Positions 23,633-35,509 of a stretch of 64,000 nucleotides of DNA are shown one piece after another. The position numbers and the translations under genes are program-made. Below the pieces are notes generated by a model. The model was given only the letters and a program-made list of their open reading frames with translations, did not search any database and was not told where the DNA came from. How positions within the stretch are numbered: the first letter of the stretch is position 1; every line of letters begins with the position of its first letter. The stretch is taken from NCBI GenBank assembly GCA_963691655.1, contig OY829327.1, positions 66,972,079 through 67,036,078 of the forward strand, read 5' to 3'. The stretch comes from Toxonevra muliebris. Lineage: Eukaryota > Arthropoda > Insecta > Diptera > Pallopteridae.

Positions 23633-24234
23633 ATGAATTTTAACAGCAATTAAGGTATATTTAGGTGGGCGGAAAAAAGTTCATATTTTTCCGACCGCGA
23701 TTGTGTAATGTCCAACTAAAATTGCATAGAAACTGCATACTGAAAAATGCACAATTTGATTTCATTTCGCATCAAGTTTAAGCTAAAAATATTTCATAAA
23801 CATAATGTAAATATAGGCCCGCATACAAAAGTTGCCTACCTCATTTGTTAATATTACTTTGGATAAGCGTGCTACTAAAACTAATACACAGTAACGGCTG
23901 TTATTAGTAAATTTTTTTCTCGGGCTATATGAATTAGCCACACACTACTTACTGTAATTTGTACTGTTTGCACCAATCAGTTTCGTATTGCTGATATATC
24001 CAAGCCTAAGTTGAGGTATTATCTCTCACTTAGTTGTACAAAAGTTAAATTTCGATGACGGACTTACTACTTGAATCTTGGATAAAGCGGACGTTCTTTT
24101 TTTCTTACGCATAGTTTTTTTTTTTTAATTAAATGGATGAAGTGTATGTGGTACAATACACTTCATCAAAGTTCCAACTAAATAAAATTTTGGCCAACAA
24201 GTTTTTTTATATCGCCTCGGTCTAAAGCGATAAA

Positions 24235-24520
24235 TCTTAAAGCATTAAGGAGTACCTTTACCATTCCGTACTATCTATAATCATCACATTCATCCAAATA
24301 AGCATATAAAAAGGTGATCACAAAATGGCGACCTAAAACCAATGCCTCCACCAATGCTGATGAAAATCGCTTAAGCCACCATAAAATTAGTTTCCAAGCA
24401 GCAAGGAGTATCTTCATAATTCCGGACTACCCATAAACATCATATTCATCCAAAATCTTCATTCGCATTTAAAAGGATGATCGACAACAAGATGGCGACC
24501 TAAAACCATTCAGTCCAATA
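24235..24520. repeat. imperfect tandem duplication, ~158-bp unit
   Basis: Two head-to-tail copies share AAGGAGTA, CATTCATCCAAA and ATGGCGACCTAAAACCA at matching offsets; unit starts are near 24240 and 24398. Divergence is moderate. Confidence 0.65.
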
Positions 24521-24799
24521 ATCTTATGAAAATTGCATAAGATAATGTGCAAGTTAATAATTTTGAAGTCGAAAAATGTAAAGTTTTAGTAATAGTTTTA
24601 TATAAAACAAATTTATTTAATGTTAAATAATAATTAAAAAGAGATCTAAAAATTTAAAAAGAGTTTAAAAACCTTAAAAAGTGATTAGAAAAATGCATAA
24701 CTTAAAATTTAAAAATGTCATCTTATATCATATATAATTAAATCTAATTATCACAATAATAATAGCTTAAATCATCATACGCCGCATGCAGCATCATCG

Positions 24800-24850
24800 T
24801 CGTTGGACCCATCATCGGACTGGTGAAACAGCCATATGTTGTACGTAAGT
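24800..24850 (+). other. weak exon-like segment with GTAAGT donor
   Basis: One frame reads CSIIVVGPIIGLVKQPYVV up to a consensus donor (GTAC|GTAAGT near 24845). It looks like part of a membrane segment and is more GC-rich than the surroundings. There is no convincing acceptor or partner exon. Confidence 0.2.
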
Positions 24851-25034
24851 TAAAACATGAATTTATTCCTTAATTTTGAGAACTTGATTTAAAATCTATA
24901 TAAAATGACAAACACATATACATATTTACGCAAATTCCTCTCTCTTTCATTTGCAAATATAAATCTCTTTGATGTTATTATCATTTACTCTCTCATAAAA
25001 CTTATTCACCTCACTCTCAATTATTAACCGTGTT

Positions 25035-26148
25035 GAGGGATGCCAACTCATTTTTTCTTTCTCCACGCTAGCTCTCGAGTAATTCCCCGATTTTCGCCCA
25101 AATTCCCCGCATATAATTTCATATTATAACAGTGCGATACACACTTGCCATATAAACATTTTATACAAACGAAAAATGCCCTTTCCGTAGGCTTAAAATT
25201 ACTCTCGGTGAGTTTTGTTTTAAAGGGACCCTGCATTTTCTCGGTCGAAAATTCTATAAATTTTTATAGGATTGTTAGATAAACAGGACATTTTACGAGT
25301 ATTTTGTTTAATCAACCATTCATAAAATAAGTGGATCGCCAAAATTGATTTTCCCAAAAAAAGGGCTTTTTTTGTAAAAAATAAAGTTACAAATTGAGCA
25401 AGGAATTTACCAAACTCATTTTTTCTAGAACGTCCTGGGCCATTGTTGTGTAGAAGAGCATATTTAAATTTTAGTTATGGTGCACGCCAATGGCAAAAAC
25501 CTTATTTTGACAAATACAGTTTCAAAGTTTTAGCTATCTGTTCTTAACATATAAAATATACTTCTACTTCATTATAATGGCTGACCGTAATTTGTAAGTT
25601 TACAGATTACAGACAGGAGGTGCTGGACGGAGGCACAGCTAAGCCTTTCTAAACGGCCGAAAGAGAAGCCGAAGCGACGCACGATCTTTTTGGCTTATCT
25701 GACACTCGGCATTATAATCGTCTATATCTACGAAAGCACTCAGAGTTTCTCTTTGAAATTTTTACAAAATACTTTTGAAATACAATAATTTCAAATAGCA
25801 CACTTTTAAAAATCGATTTCTTCAGATTAAAATGTAAAATATTGCATAAGTCAAATGATATTTAAGCCTCTAAACGAAAATGTGCAGTCTTGGTTTTATG
25901 TATTTCCCTTACCAAGTCTACTTATATGAAAAGTCCAGTGTTAATTTATTTGCTATTAAAGTATTTGTTTTTATAGTGTTGGTTGCGAATTTGCCTGAAT
26001 TATAATTAGGAATATAAAATTTGACAAAAAATATTCTACAAACTTTTCAAGGTATGAATAAAAGCTGAAAACAGATCATTCCCCAATTCCCCGCACTAAG
26101 TAAAATTCCCCGCAAATCGGGGAATTCTCCCGCAAGTTGGCATCGCTG
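25035..26148 (-). mobile_element. hAT-type non-autonomous element, copy B (1114 bp), inverted orientation
   Basis: The ends read AGGGATGCCAACT (25036) and AGTTGGCATCGCTG (to 26148), inverted copies of a 13-14-bp TIR. ACCGTGTT flanks both ends exactly (25027-25034 and 26149-26156), an 8-bp duplication as hAT insertion gives. Subterminal GGGGAAT/ATTCCCC clusters occur at both ends. Interior sequence matches the copy at 56174-57299 on the opposite strand, including CACGCCAATGGCAAAAACC. No transposase ORF. Confidence 0.9.
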
Positions 26149-26223
26149 ACCGTGTTGCTATTCTGTTCAGTTAATTATTTTTGCATCTGTACATTATACC
26201 GACAATACTCTTTAGTCCAATAA

Positions 26224-26845
26224 GGGCGATGTTACACGATCAATGTTTTGCTGTCAAACAATGAAATTGTTGTTGCTTTGAAAAAACCTGCATCACTTCA
26301 AATAAAATGGAGTTGCCGAAGATACACTGTTCCATTTTATTGAAAATATTTTATGAAAAATACTAACTTTTTACTAACTATTAAATAATTTTTTTTTTCT
26401 TTGCCACCCTTTGCGTTGTTTGGCTTTTGCTTGTTTGTGAAAATGAGTGCTATTTAAAACATTACTTAATAATTTTTATGAAAACATGGTAATTCAATGG
26501 CCAAGTAACAAAGTGGCGGAGCTTATTTTAATAGTTCGCAAATTCTAAAGATTATTTTTCTGCGTTTTTCATATATAAATGCAATTTTTTTTTATTATTT
26601 GTTGCTGTTTCCACCAACATTATCTCATATTTTCATTATAATTATTTTCCATCCAATTCCATTCCAATTGTTGAATTTTCATTCAATTCAAATTACAATT
26701 AAATATTTTTTAGTTGGAAAAACATAGTTGCAGATAAAAGTATTAAAAAATAACATTCAGCAAAAAAGTGATAGTGTAACAGGGCATCCATCAAAACGAT
26801 GAAAAGAGAGTAAAAACAGAAAACATTGACCGTGTAACATCAGCC
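26224..26845. mobile_element. PIF/Harbinger-type MITE (622 bp)
   Basis: The left end GGGCGATGTTACACGATCAA and the right end TTGACCGTGTAACATCAGCC are inverted over about 27 bp. Both are flanked by TAA. The three-base TAA duplication and a GGG-starting TIR are PIF/Harbinger features. Non-coding. Confidence 0.8.
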
Positions 26846-26871
26846 TAAGAAAAATTAAGTAAAGTCTCTAA

Positions 26872-27629
26872 GTGCCCTGTTATGAAGACGGTCATGTCAC
26901 GTCATGTGCACTAGTTGTTGTTGCTTCAATGTAAAACGAAAATTTGAGAGAGAGAGGGAGAGTAAAATTTGACCACCACGGTCACCAAATGATTTGGCTT
27001 TTAATGCCGAATCAGGAGATCAAAACAGGGTTACGTTGTAGAATTATTAGCAATAATTCACTTTTAGGAGCAAAATAGTACACTTTTGGTAAAAATTTAA
27101 GCAAAAAACAAGAAAAATGCTTAATAGCAACACTTACACTTGTTTATGTTTATATTTGCTTAGTTTTTTACGAAATAAAAAAAATTTAAGTAAATATATA
27201 AAAATATACGTTTTTTAATAGTTATACTTGCAAATAAAATTTGTCATGAATTATTATAATTTAATTCAGAAATATATATTTTTAAGCACTTTCTTATGAA
27301 TTGTCTGTATTTATCCCTCCAAAATATAACTTTTTTGCATATGCAAATTTTAGCGCTACTCAATCAATGCCAATTTTGTTCATTTTTATTTATTTTTTAT
27401 TAAAAATTTTATTAACTTATTTCACAAAGTGTTGATAGTAGAAACCAAATGTTCCTGTTTTAATAACTATGAATTCCTAATAAAATAGAAGCAAAAAACT
27501 ATACAAAAACGTGCTAGTGACCGACGATCAAATGACCGTCTGCATAACATACTTTGTGCACAGAGTTGGAAAGAGAGCGTAAAAAGTGACGTGGCGGTCG
27601 ATCATTTGACCGTCTGCATAACATCGCCC
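26872..27629. mobile_element. second PIF/Harbinger-type MITE (758 bp)
   Basis: The left end GTGCCCTGTTATGAAGACGG and the right end CCGTCTGCATAACATCGCCC are inverted relatives, with TAA on both outer sides (26869-26871 and 27630-27632). A subterminal copy of the right end, GACCGTCTGCATAACAT, also occurs about 85 bp further inside. It starts 26 bp after the previous MITE ends. Confidence 0.75.
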
Positions 27630-27632
27630 TAA

Positions 27633-29240
27633 TTTAAAATCAAATATGTATTACATTTAATACTATTTTTTATTCTACTACTATTTAATAAATTTAAAAT
27701 TATCTAGAGTATTACACTCTAAGAAAATGAAATACTTACTTAATAATATTACTGAAATAAAATTGAAATCAAAATGAATTTTTAAAACTTAAATTACTAT
27801 TTAACGAAATGTAAGGAGCATTGAGATATCGACAAAAATGTTTTAATCGTATCAGATAAGGTGGGTATAGAATACTTACAGGGACATACAGCTTTTTCCC
27901 CTTTGTTCATCAGAGTCAAATCAAGTCGTAGTAGTGGTCAGAATATACTAGTTCAATGGTTCTAATAAGGAGATACAAGTTTTTTCTTGGATGTTTCCTA
28001 CTGTATAAGCTGCATACAATCAAGATTAATGCAACTCTTCACATCATAGCATTGAAGCTAGCCCACCCCCATTTTCCCTGAGCTAAGACTGAAACATTGC
28101 CTAGGTATGGAGCGACAGCTTCAAATGTTGTGAGCATTGATGAAGGTGGAAGTTGGTTGCAATTGACACATTGTGTCATTATGAGTCTAGCTCCATAATT
28201 GGTTCTTCGCCAAACTTTCTTCAGCATCGAAAATCAAATTTATTGCCGAAGCGGTTCCTCTACATTTAAGTGCCAAACACTATTACTTTCACGAAAACTA
28301 TGTATAAGTACATTAATTTCTTCCATGTTCTTAATATCATATGTGATTCAAAAGTTGTCAGGAACATTTACTTCAGGTTTATGAGAAATTGATTGCAAAT
28401 AACTATATTCCTGGTATTTGGGATATCATCCCTTAACTTCAGTAAGGGATTTTATTTCACTCACACCAGCAGTAAATACACATATTTAAAATAGTTTAAT
28501 TGAAATTATAATTAAAAAATATTTTCAAAATTTAAATGAAATTCTTTAGTGCATATATTTCCATATCGGCCAGAACATAAACACTTAATACATACGTACG
28601 TGCACACATATACTCACTCATGCCGACGTACACAAAATTTCATGAGATACATCAATACAAACACAATCTAACCATAATTTTATATTTTATGTGGCAATAA
28701 AAAAATTGCTGCCCAAAATTAAAACAATTTTGATCATAAAATTATAATCAAAAAACGGAATCGAAAAATAAGCATCGTTGTAGTTTTTGCTGTCCCTGGT
28801 ATTGTTATTGTTGTTGATATTGTTCTTTGTATTATTGGCTAAAATTATTAAAATTGGTACATGTTGTTGTTGCCAGTATATGGCACATTAGCAATTATTA
28901 TTATAATAATTGCAAACGGCCGCTCTAACGAATATTATAAACGAATATTGTATGCATGCATTCAACGAATGAATCCTCTGAAATTTGTATTGGCATTGGA
29001 TTATTTCCTTATGCAAGAATATTTTAATACATACATTCATAATACGTAGCAACATTTTGTCGACTATTTTTTGGCAAAATTTGCAAAATGCAGGAAAAAC
29101 ATGTGGCTGCTATTATTTTGTTTTTAGTAATCGTGTAATTGGGTTATTTCATAATTTATTGTTTGTTCGGTTAGTGGAGAAATCGAAAGTCGGTTATAAA
29201 TAATAAGAAAAATAAAAATCAATAAAAAAATATTTTATCT
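27633..29240. other. no recognised gene
   Basis: Short ORFs at 28039-29203 show no family motif. TTG/TGT-rich microsatellite tracts occur around 28800-28870. Nothing else was identified. Confidence 0.4.
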
Positions 29241-29244
29241 CAGT

Positions 29245-29345
29245 TCATGACTAACATTTTCGGCCATTTGGCTATAGCGGCACGCACCGTTTCTATCGGT
29301 ATCGCTGACGCTGCTTGGGTCAATGCTTTCTTGAGGCTTTCCGAA
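29245..29345 (-). pseudogene. Tc1/maT-like transposase C-terminal fragment
   Basis: On the minus strand the frame reads SLKKALTQAASAIPIETV, then RAAIAKWPK, and stops. This is the C-terminal tail typical of Tc1/maT-type transposases (IP-x3-VRAAI-x-W-P-x-R). The final basic segment is degraded and the catalytic domain upstream could not be followed. Confidence 0.5.
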
Positions 29346-29625
29346 TTTCGATGGCTTCCCGAGGGTCAATCTTCAGCTGCAATAAATGCTGGATTATTGC
29401 ACTTTAGCGACTCTTGTGGGGTTTTAGCCTTGTGTGCAAAAGCAGAATCCTGCTGGAATACCCATCTTCACCATTGAATTGAGTATTTGTTAAACCCTTT
29501 ACTACACCCTCTAAAACATCTTTGCTGGCATACTTTAGCTCCTGTTTTAACCCCTTTTTCGCGGAAATTAAGAGATGTGACACCTTTGTGAGAGACTCTC
29601 CACCAAATCATTACTGAAAAAAATT

Positions 29626-30085
29626 TGGCGTATCCAGTTTTTTAATACAACTGAACCCTAAGCCATCCCTAGCGCCTAAAGTGACCATTTAGCACTTTTT
29701 TACGAATTTTTAAGTTCACCCGTTAGGATTTTGAATATAGCGGTAATTTTTTTAAATTAAAGTACGTAGGATTGTAGGTAATTCAATTTAGTTTATTTAA
29801 AGTACAACAATTTTTCAAATTGTGTTATATTTGAACTAGTAAATTAACTTTTAGTGAACCCATGTCGAGTACAATTTTAATTTTAGTTTAATGCAATTTT
29901 TTCAACGTCTGCTTTGTTTTTTGCAATTTTTTGACGACATTTGTCAATGGTGAACTTGATTGTACTGCTATATTAAAAATCCTAACGGGTGAATTTAAAA
30001 ATTTGTATAAAAAAAGTGCTAAATGGTCACTTTAGGCGCTAGGGGTGGCTTTGGGTTCAGTTGTATCAAAAAACTGGGTACGCCA
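29626..30085. mobile_element. 460-bp foldback element
   Basis: Arms of about 125 bp (29626-29750 and 29960-30085) are inverted copies sharing TGGCGTA, CCAGTTTTTT, ATACAACTGAACCC, TAGCGCCTAAAGTGACCA, TTTAGCACTTTTTT and CACCCGTTAGGATTTT. The loop is AT-rich with no ORF. A partial copy lies at 21615-21783. Confidence 0.85.
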
Positions 30086-30464
30086 TTCGCTTTAGCGGCA
30101 TTTTTTACATAGATATGGATATCTTTTATATGCAAGTTAAATGCTTTTTCCATACAACATCCCAAACCTATTGTAAAACATCCTTAAAAATCACGGTTTT
30201 CGGAGTAGCGCATCCAGTTTTCACAAATTTAAATTTTTTTTTTCATTTTAATTGGTTTTTAGCACCCTATTTTCATATTCTGCTGTCACAATGAAGATCT
30301 GAAATACTTTAGCAAAATGTATAGAGCAAATAAGCCATCTAATATATATATAAGTATATTATAAAAATTAATGAAACAAGTTTGCTTGTTTTGCCACAAA
30401 AATTTTAAGTTTTAGTTTTTTATATACATATAACATTAAAGTTATCTATATACATATGCACATA

Positions 30465-30690
30465 CAGTGTCGGACAAAACTAAAGCACGAACTCTTCCTT
30501 GTCAACATTATTATTTTTTTTTTGACGTATTCCTCGCCCACCTCCCGCTCAGCCGACCGAGGGGCGCTCCAAATTACGAATGGGTTACCGTAGTAGAGTG
30601 ACACGGATCACACAACAGAAGCGCGTTCGGTAGCAAAAGCGCGAGGGGAGAGAGCTCGACTAAGCACAAAATGGCTGGATAGTGGAGAGA
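30465..30690. mobile_element. Tc1-like terminal sequence, one end only
   Basis: TA followed by CAGTGTCGGACAAAACTAAA is a Tc1-type terminus (CAGTG start, TA target). The following ~200 bp are unusually GC-rich for this window. No matching inverted end was found, so only one terminus is present. Confidence 0.5.
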
Positions 30691-30691
30691 A

Positions 30692-31930
30692 TTAATTGTT
30701 AATTTCAGAAAGAATTTTATGTTTAATCGAAATCAGCGAATCAGAAAAATTTATTAAGTGATAAACTTTATTAAAATCAACACAGACATTATTAAAAGGT
30801 CCAAATTTTAAGTAATTACTATTATAAGTTTTCAAACGCAATAAAGTATCGTTCCTTGTAGAGTGCGTAGGTATATTGATATTTAGCCTGCTTAATCCTT
30901 TGACGCCCGAATTATAATGGGGCTTGAGAGAAACCTTTTGTTGTGAAATTATGGTTACTTAGATTTTCCACAATAATGATACCCAATTTCTTGCTTCTAC
31001 ATTGGTTTGTTTGTTAAAGGTTGAAAAAACATAGCTATGAAGCTGTAGACAACCACAGGATAACTATTTTTCTTCATTTTTTTGATTTTCATATTCTCTT
31101 ATCTTTTGTAAACATATCTGATAAAAAAATTTCCTTTTAGTAATAGTTTAATGCAGTATTTTTTAAAAAACAGTGCAAAAGATTTTATTAAAAATTTTTG
31201 CACTTCGATTTTTTGCTGGACTTCAAAGACAAAACATTAAAAAAAATTACTTAAGCAGGAAATTTCAAATATTTGGCAATTACCAAACGTGAAGAATACC
31301 TAACAGAACCGAATACAAATAGCGTTAAAAGTAATATCTTTCAAACATTTTATTTATGCCACATAAAAGTGAATGTTGCATATACGCAACATTGGGTATG
31401 AAAGAGTTAAAAGATAAGTTCTATTTATATTGCCCTGAAAAAGTTTAAGTATGAATGTTGAATTTAACATAGTTCCACGCGATTTTGAAGACGGTAATGC
31501 AATTAGTTTCAAACGATTTTCATACGATGGAAGGTTTAAATTCGGGTTCCAAGGTAAACCACGTAAGCAGAAAAGTAGAAATTGTTTTTGGACCGATTCT
31601 AAGGCATCTTCATGGCACTTATAATATGGACACCAAACTATTGAGGCATAGTCTAATATTGGGCGTACTAACGAAACAAATAATAGTTTGGTAACATATG
31701 GGTCATCAAATTCTTTCGCCCAGCGTTTAATGAAACCGAGTACACCAGAAGCCTTATTAATTATTTTGTTAATGTGTGTAATAAAACAAAGCTTGGGATC
31801 CATAGTAACGCCAGGATCCACAAATGCTGACACAATTTCAAGCCTATAATTATCAATATTTTAGTTAAATAATAAAGGAGGCTTACGCGAAAAGAACATT
31901 TGCTTACATTTATTTAAATTCTCTTAAAAA
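30692..31930 (-). pseudogene. Jockey-type LINE RT C-terminal part, split by a MITE
   Basis: On the minus strand, 31915-31411 encodes the end of a reverse transcriptase: PGVTMDPKLCF, INKASGVLGFIKRW, LLFVSLVRPILDYASIVWCP, ESVQKQFLLFCLRGL. The final part of the same protein (RLNINIPTHSTRND..., ending in TAA at 30692-30694) lies on the far side of a TTAA-flanked 511-bp insert (30896-31406). Reading from 31411 directly to 30895 with one TTAA keeps the frame. One stop codon (near 31865) lies upstream of the PGVT motif. The endonuclease and RT catalytic core are missing, so it is 5'-truncated and dead. Confidence 0.85.
30896..31406. mobile_element. TTAA-flanked MITE (511 bp) inside a LINE
   Basis: TTAA flanks both ends (30892-30895 and 31407-31410). 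The ends are imperfect inverted repeats (TCCTTTGACGCCC against CTCTTTCATACCC). The insert has no coding sequence of its own. Removing it plus one TTAA restores collinear LINE coding sequence, which fixes the boundaries to the base. The TTAA target points to piggyBac-type mobilisation. Confidence 0.85.
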
Positions 31931-32210
31931 ATTATAAGTTCTACTTTGCTCAAGAATTAATAAAAATTTTTTTTCTAACATTATATTTAAAGATTTGGAA
32001 TTAATGATTGTTTACCAGTATTACTTTCACTATATCTTATTTAATCTATCTAATATTAATATCTAACAATTAATGCTATATCAAAGCACAAGCTGTGTAA
32101 CTTTAATTTGCAAAGAATTAAACTATTTCTTTTTTAAATATATTAAATGATTGCACTTTATCGCTTTATTCAAACGCTTATTTATTAATCCCCAAATACC
32201 AAGTGTAATT

Positions 32211-32342
32211 GAGCTAAAAGAGGGTCTCTGAATTCAACATTCACTGTGCTAGACTAGGAAAAAAAAATAAATAATCAAAAATTGTTTTTATTTGTTCGAT
32301 TATTTCAAGATTGAACTCAGTGACCCTCTTTTATCTAGCTCA
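32211..32342. mobile_element. 132-bp palindromic MITE
   Basis: GAGCTAAAAGAGGGTCTCTG at the left and CAGTGACCCTCTTTTATCTA, followed by GCTC, at the right are inverted relatives; the centre is AT-rich. No coding content. Confidence 0.6.
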
Positions 32343-32385
32343 TTCCTAAAAATATTCATTTGTAAACCAGTGATACACGACTTGA

Positions 32386-33770
32386 GACGTAAGTAACGCT
32401 GCAAATGAAACGTAAGTAACGCTAGGCAAATTAAATATGTAATAAAAAAATATACTACTTTAAGCAAAATAGTCAAATTTTTTATGAACTTCTACTGCCG
32501 ATAAATAAATTTATTTGGAAAAAATTTCCTTCTTTGATTCTCATTAACCGATTCGCAGAATTTCACATATCTAACTCGAATACTCAAAATAGTTGTTTTG
32601 TGCGGAAACGTAAGTAACAGCAATAATACAAGTAATTTTCTCAGAGCACGTAAATTATTAAAAATGGTTGCATTTAGAAGACACACCGGAGGCTCAACAT
32701 GTTGAGAGTAAATTCGCTTCTGCTACGTATATAGTCATATCCGTCCCATTCAAATAATGTAACAAGAAACATTATTTGAATAGGCACACTATTCATTATC
32801 TTCCTTATTTAAAACTATACGATCGTCACGTATTCCAATTCTGGCCTACATTCGTTACTGCATGAGATGGTTGGCAATGCACTTCGCACTTCCACTTTGA
32901 TGAAGGTAACATATATAATATGTATGTTATACTCCTATCTTTATGTAAACACATATTATATGGTATGCTATCGTTATATTTTTATGTAAACCTAAACCTT
33001 AAGTTATAGTTCTATCGTTATGTAAATACATATGCATGTAAATGTGTATGCATACAATTATAGATTAAAAAATTAAGAATACGCAAAACTAGGATAAGAA
33101 TTTTATATTTATATTTTCCAATAAAGATTCAGTTATGAACAAGAGCTTCATGATTCAATATATCTAGTCATGAACAAGAGTTTCATGGTTCAACGCAATT
33201 ATAGTTATGAACAAGAGTTTCATTATTCAATATTCAGTTATGAACAAGGGTTTCATGATTCAATGTAACTGTATACACTTTGTGGAACGACAAACTACAT
33301 AATATGAATTGAATAACATTAAACAGATAAATTTGCTTATAATATGATTGTTTAAAATATTATATTCGAGTATTTTTATATCAGCCGCCGAAACAAAAGA
33401 AAATATCGGCTACCAGCAACCGCCTAAAAATCGCCAAACCGCCGATAAATAAAAATAGACGGCGCAAATCTTTTGAGGCAACATGTTGCCCCGAAAAGCA
33501 GAAATATCTGCGGATCAGAAATTCACAACAACCCATTCAGAAGACACACACGCCACAGTTGCGAAACAGCTTTACCTTCTGAATGCAACCAATATGTTTA
33601 AGCTGATTCATATACAAGAGCATAAAACACATACGACTGTGTTACCCGATTTTTAAAATAGTTGATAAATATTGGTGAAAAAATCATTTTATACCGAATG
33701 GTGAAACGTAAGTAACGCTGGATTTACCCATTTAAAGTTTTCAGGAGAGTTCATAAGAAACGTAAGAGTT
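32386..33770 (+). repeat. five dispersed copies of GAAACGTAAGTAACGCT-like motif
   Basis: Copies begin at about 32386, 32407, 32605, 33703 and 33757 (the last diverged), all in the same orientation. Near 33742 and 33777 the phrase GGAGAGTTCATAAGAAAC is also duplicated. No gene was recognised around them. Confidence 0.5.
33130..33262 (+). repeat. tandem repeat of GTTATGAACAAGAGTTTCAT (4 copies)
   Basis: Copies start at about 33133, 33170, 33201 and 33237 and are followed each time by GATTCAA or a close variant. Spacing is 31-37 bp; no open frame. Confidence 0.7.
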
Positions 33771-35356
33771 ATACGAGGAGAGTTCATAAGAAACAGTTAT
33801 GATTTTTTACACAAGGTAAAGCATTAACAATTATTTCTGTATACGAAACTCATTTTTTTCTTTGCATTATGACAGTCTTGCAGCAAACGAGAAATATGGA
33901 AACATACATATTTGCTAGTCATTGTATGAGTTCATTGTCAAATGGATATTTTGATTTATCCTTGAGAATTTCATATATGAATTTTGACTTTGTTCAATAG
34001 AAGAGAAACAAAAACAAACAGTAAATAAATTTTGTTAAGTATACGTAAATGGAATGCATTTTACTGTATCTATGATATATTTGAAATACACATATTAAAT
34101 CATATCTAAAAATGTATTTTCTCCAACAAGCAAATTACTGAACGCTTCGAATTCGATGAAAATTAAAGATTTGTTCGATATTGGTCTTCAACATTAGTAC
34201 AGTACATTAACCCATTTCAGACTAATATTTGGAGTTTTTTACAGATAAGCCGGAAAATATCAACCCCCACCACAGCAGATGTTTTGTTTTTCAAATTCAA
34301 AAATCACGCTATTTGCAATCGTCGAAATGAAACTGTATTCAAAATAAAAGTACTACAGTCATCTAGCAATTCAAGAATAGTTCGAATGCATTCCCCCACC
34401 AAGTAAGCTGGTTAATTTTCGTACCATTAGCGTGAACCGATGCGGGTATTTTACCTCAATTCTGGGAATTATTTAAAAAATAAAGCTTAGTGGTTTCGGC
34501 GTATTGCTTTTTCATTTCTTGTGCTCTTGCATTAAGTGATTGCTATAAATTTCTAAGTGCTTACAAGAAGTATTTTTCATAACCTTCACCAAATAGGTGG
34601 GTGGGCATATAGCTATTTGTCTTGTGAGGTCCGGCAATAATTTTTTTATTTTTTTAAGAACATATCACTAACTACTACCCTGTAAAAAATTGAGGTGCCC
34701 TTTTTTGCCTTTTTATACAAATATACTTTTTTCTGTATAAAATGGCAAAAAATAACCAGAATCAGAATTATGCAGTGTTACTGTATTTCCAGTTCTTTTT
34801 TATTGCTAGGTATTGTTATACCCTACACCTAATGTAGGTTATATTAATACTTTTTTTAAGTTGGTTACTCCCATTGTCTTCAATAAAATATTATTGCTAA
34901 GACTTAAGTATGTCCATTAGGAATTCTACAACTTTTTTTTTTAGGAACTAGTTCAAATTTACTTTTTGTTTTCCACCAAAATCTTTTCGACATAATGAAG
35001 AATTCAGGTTGTCAGGAGTTTCAATAGAAGTTTAACTTTTTAAGGGAAGAAATCAGAAGTCAGATTAAGATATAAAAGGTTTCGATGAAAGGATGAACAC
35101 CATTTGAAGAGTGTTATACACGCACTAAATACAAAAAAACTAAAATCTTAGAAGACAACGCACCACTGCCAATGCTTGCCTCTCCTACTAAAGTGAATTT
35201 AAGAGTGCCAGGCAATATTAAAGCTTCTAAATTACTGCATGATTTAACAACTATTTCAGGAAAAGCTTAACTAAATCGGCGGAGTTTATGAAGAAGACGG
35301 ATGAAAAAACTTGAGCCAAGTTGGTTGATGCTCGACTATCGTGAGATTGATATAAT
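33771..35356. other. no recognised gene
   Basis: Around 35150-35270 one frame stays open over about 40 codons (LEDNAPLPMLASPTKVN...), but there is no start, splice signal or family resemblance. The rest is AT-rich non-coding DNA. Confidence 0.35.
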
Positions 35357-35509
35357 AGCCCTATTCACGATTTGGTGAAATTGGTCTGGCATCATTGCAA
35401 ATGCAAAGTAGGTATTTCTGCTAACATAACAACAAATATATGCGATATGCAATAAAAATTTCTATTCACAATGAAGCAAGACCGTTTGCAATCAATCGTG
35501 AATAGGGCT
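35357..35509. mobile_element. MITE of the AGCCCTATTCACGA family, intact ends (153 bp)
   Basis: 16-bp TIRs (AGCCCTATTCACGATT and, inverted, AATCGTGAATAGGGCT) bound an interior with further inverted GGTCTKGCWTCATTG words. A possible 3-bp AAT duplication flanks it. Degenerate relatives lie at 20132 and 46345. Confidence 0.85.

Noticed and set aside
33130..33262. CRISPR-like array
   Set aside because: Four 20-bp repeats with 11-17-bp AT-rich spacers that are themselves partly repeated, in a eukaryotic context without cas genes; an ordinary tandem repeat.
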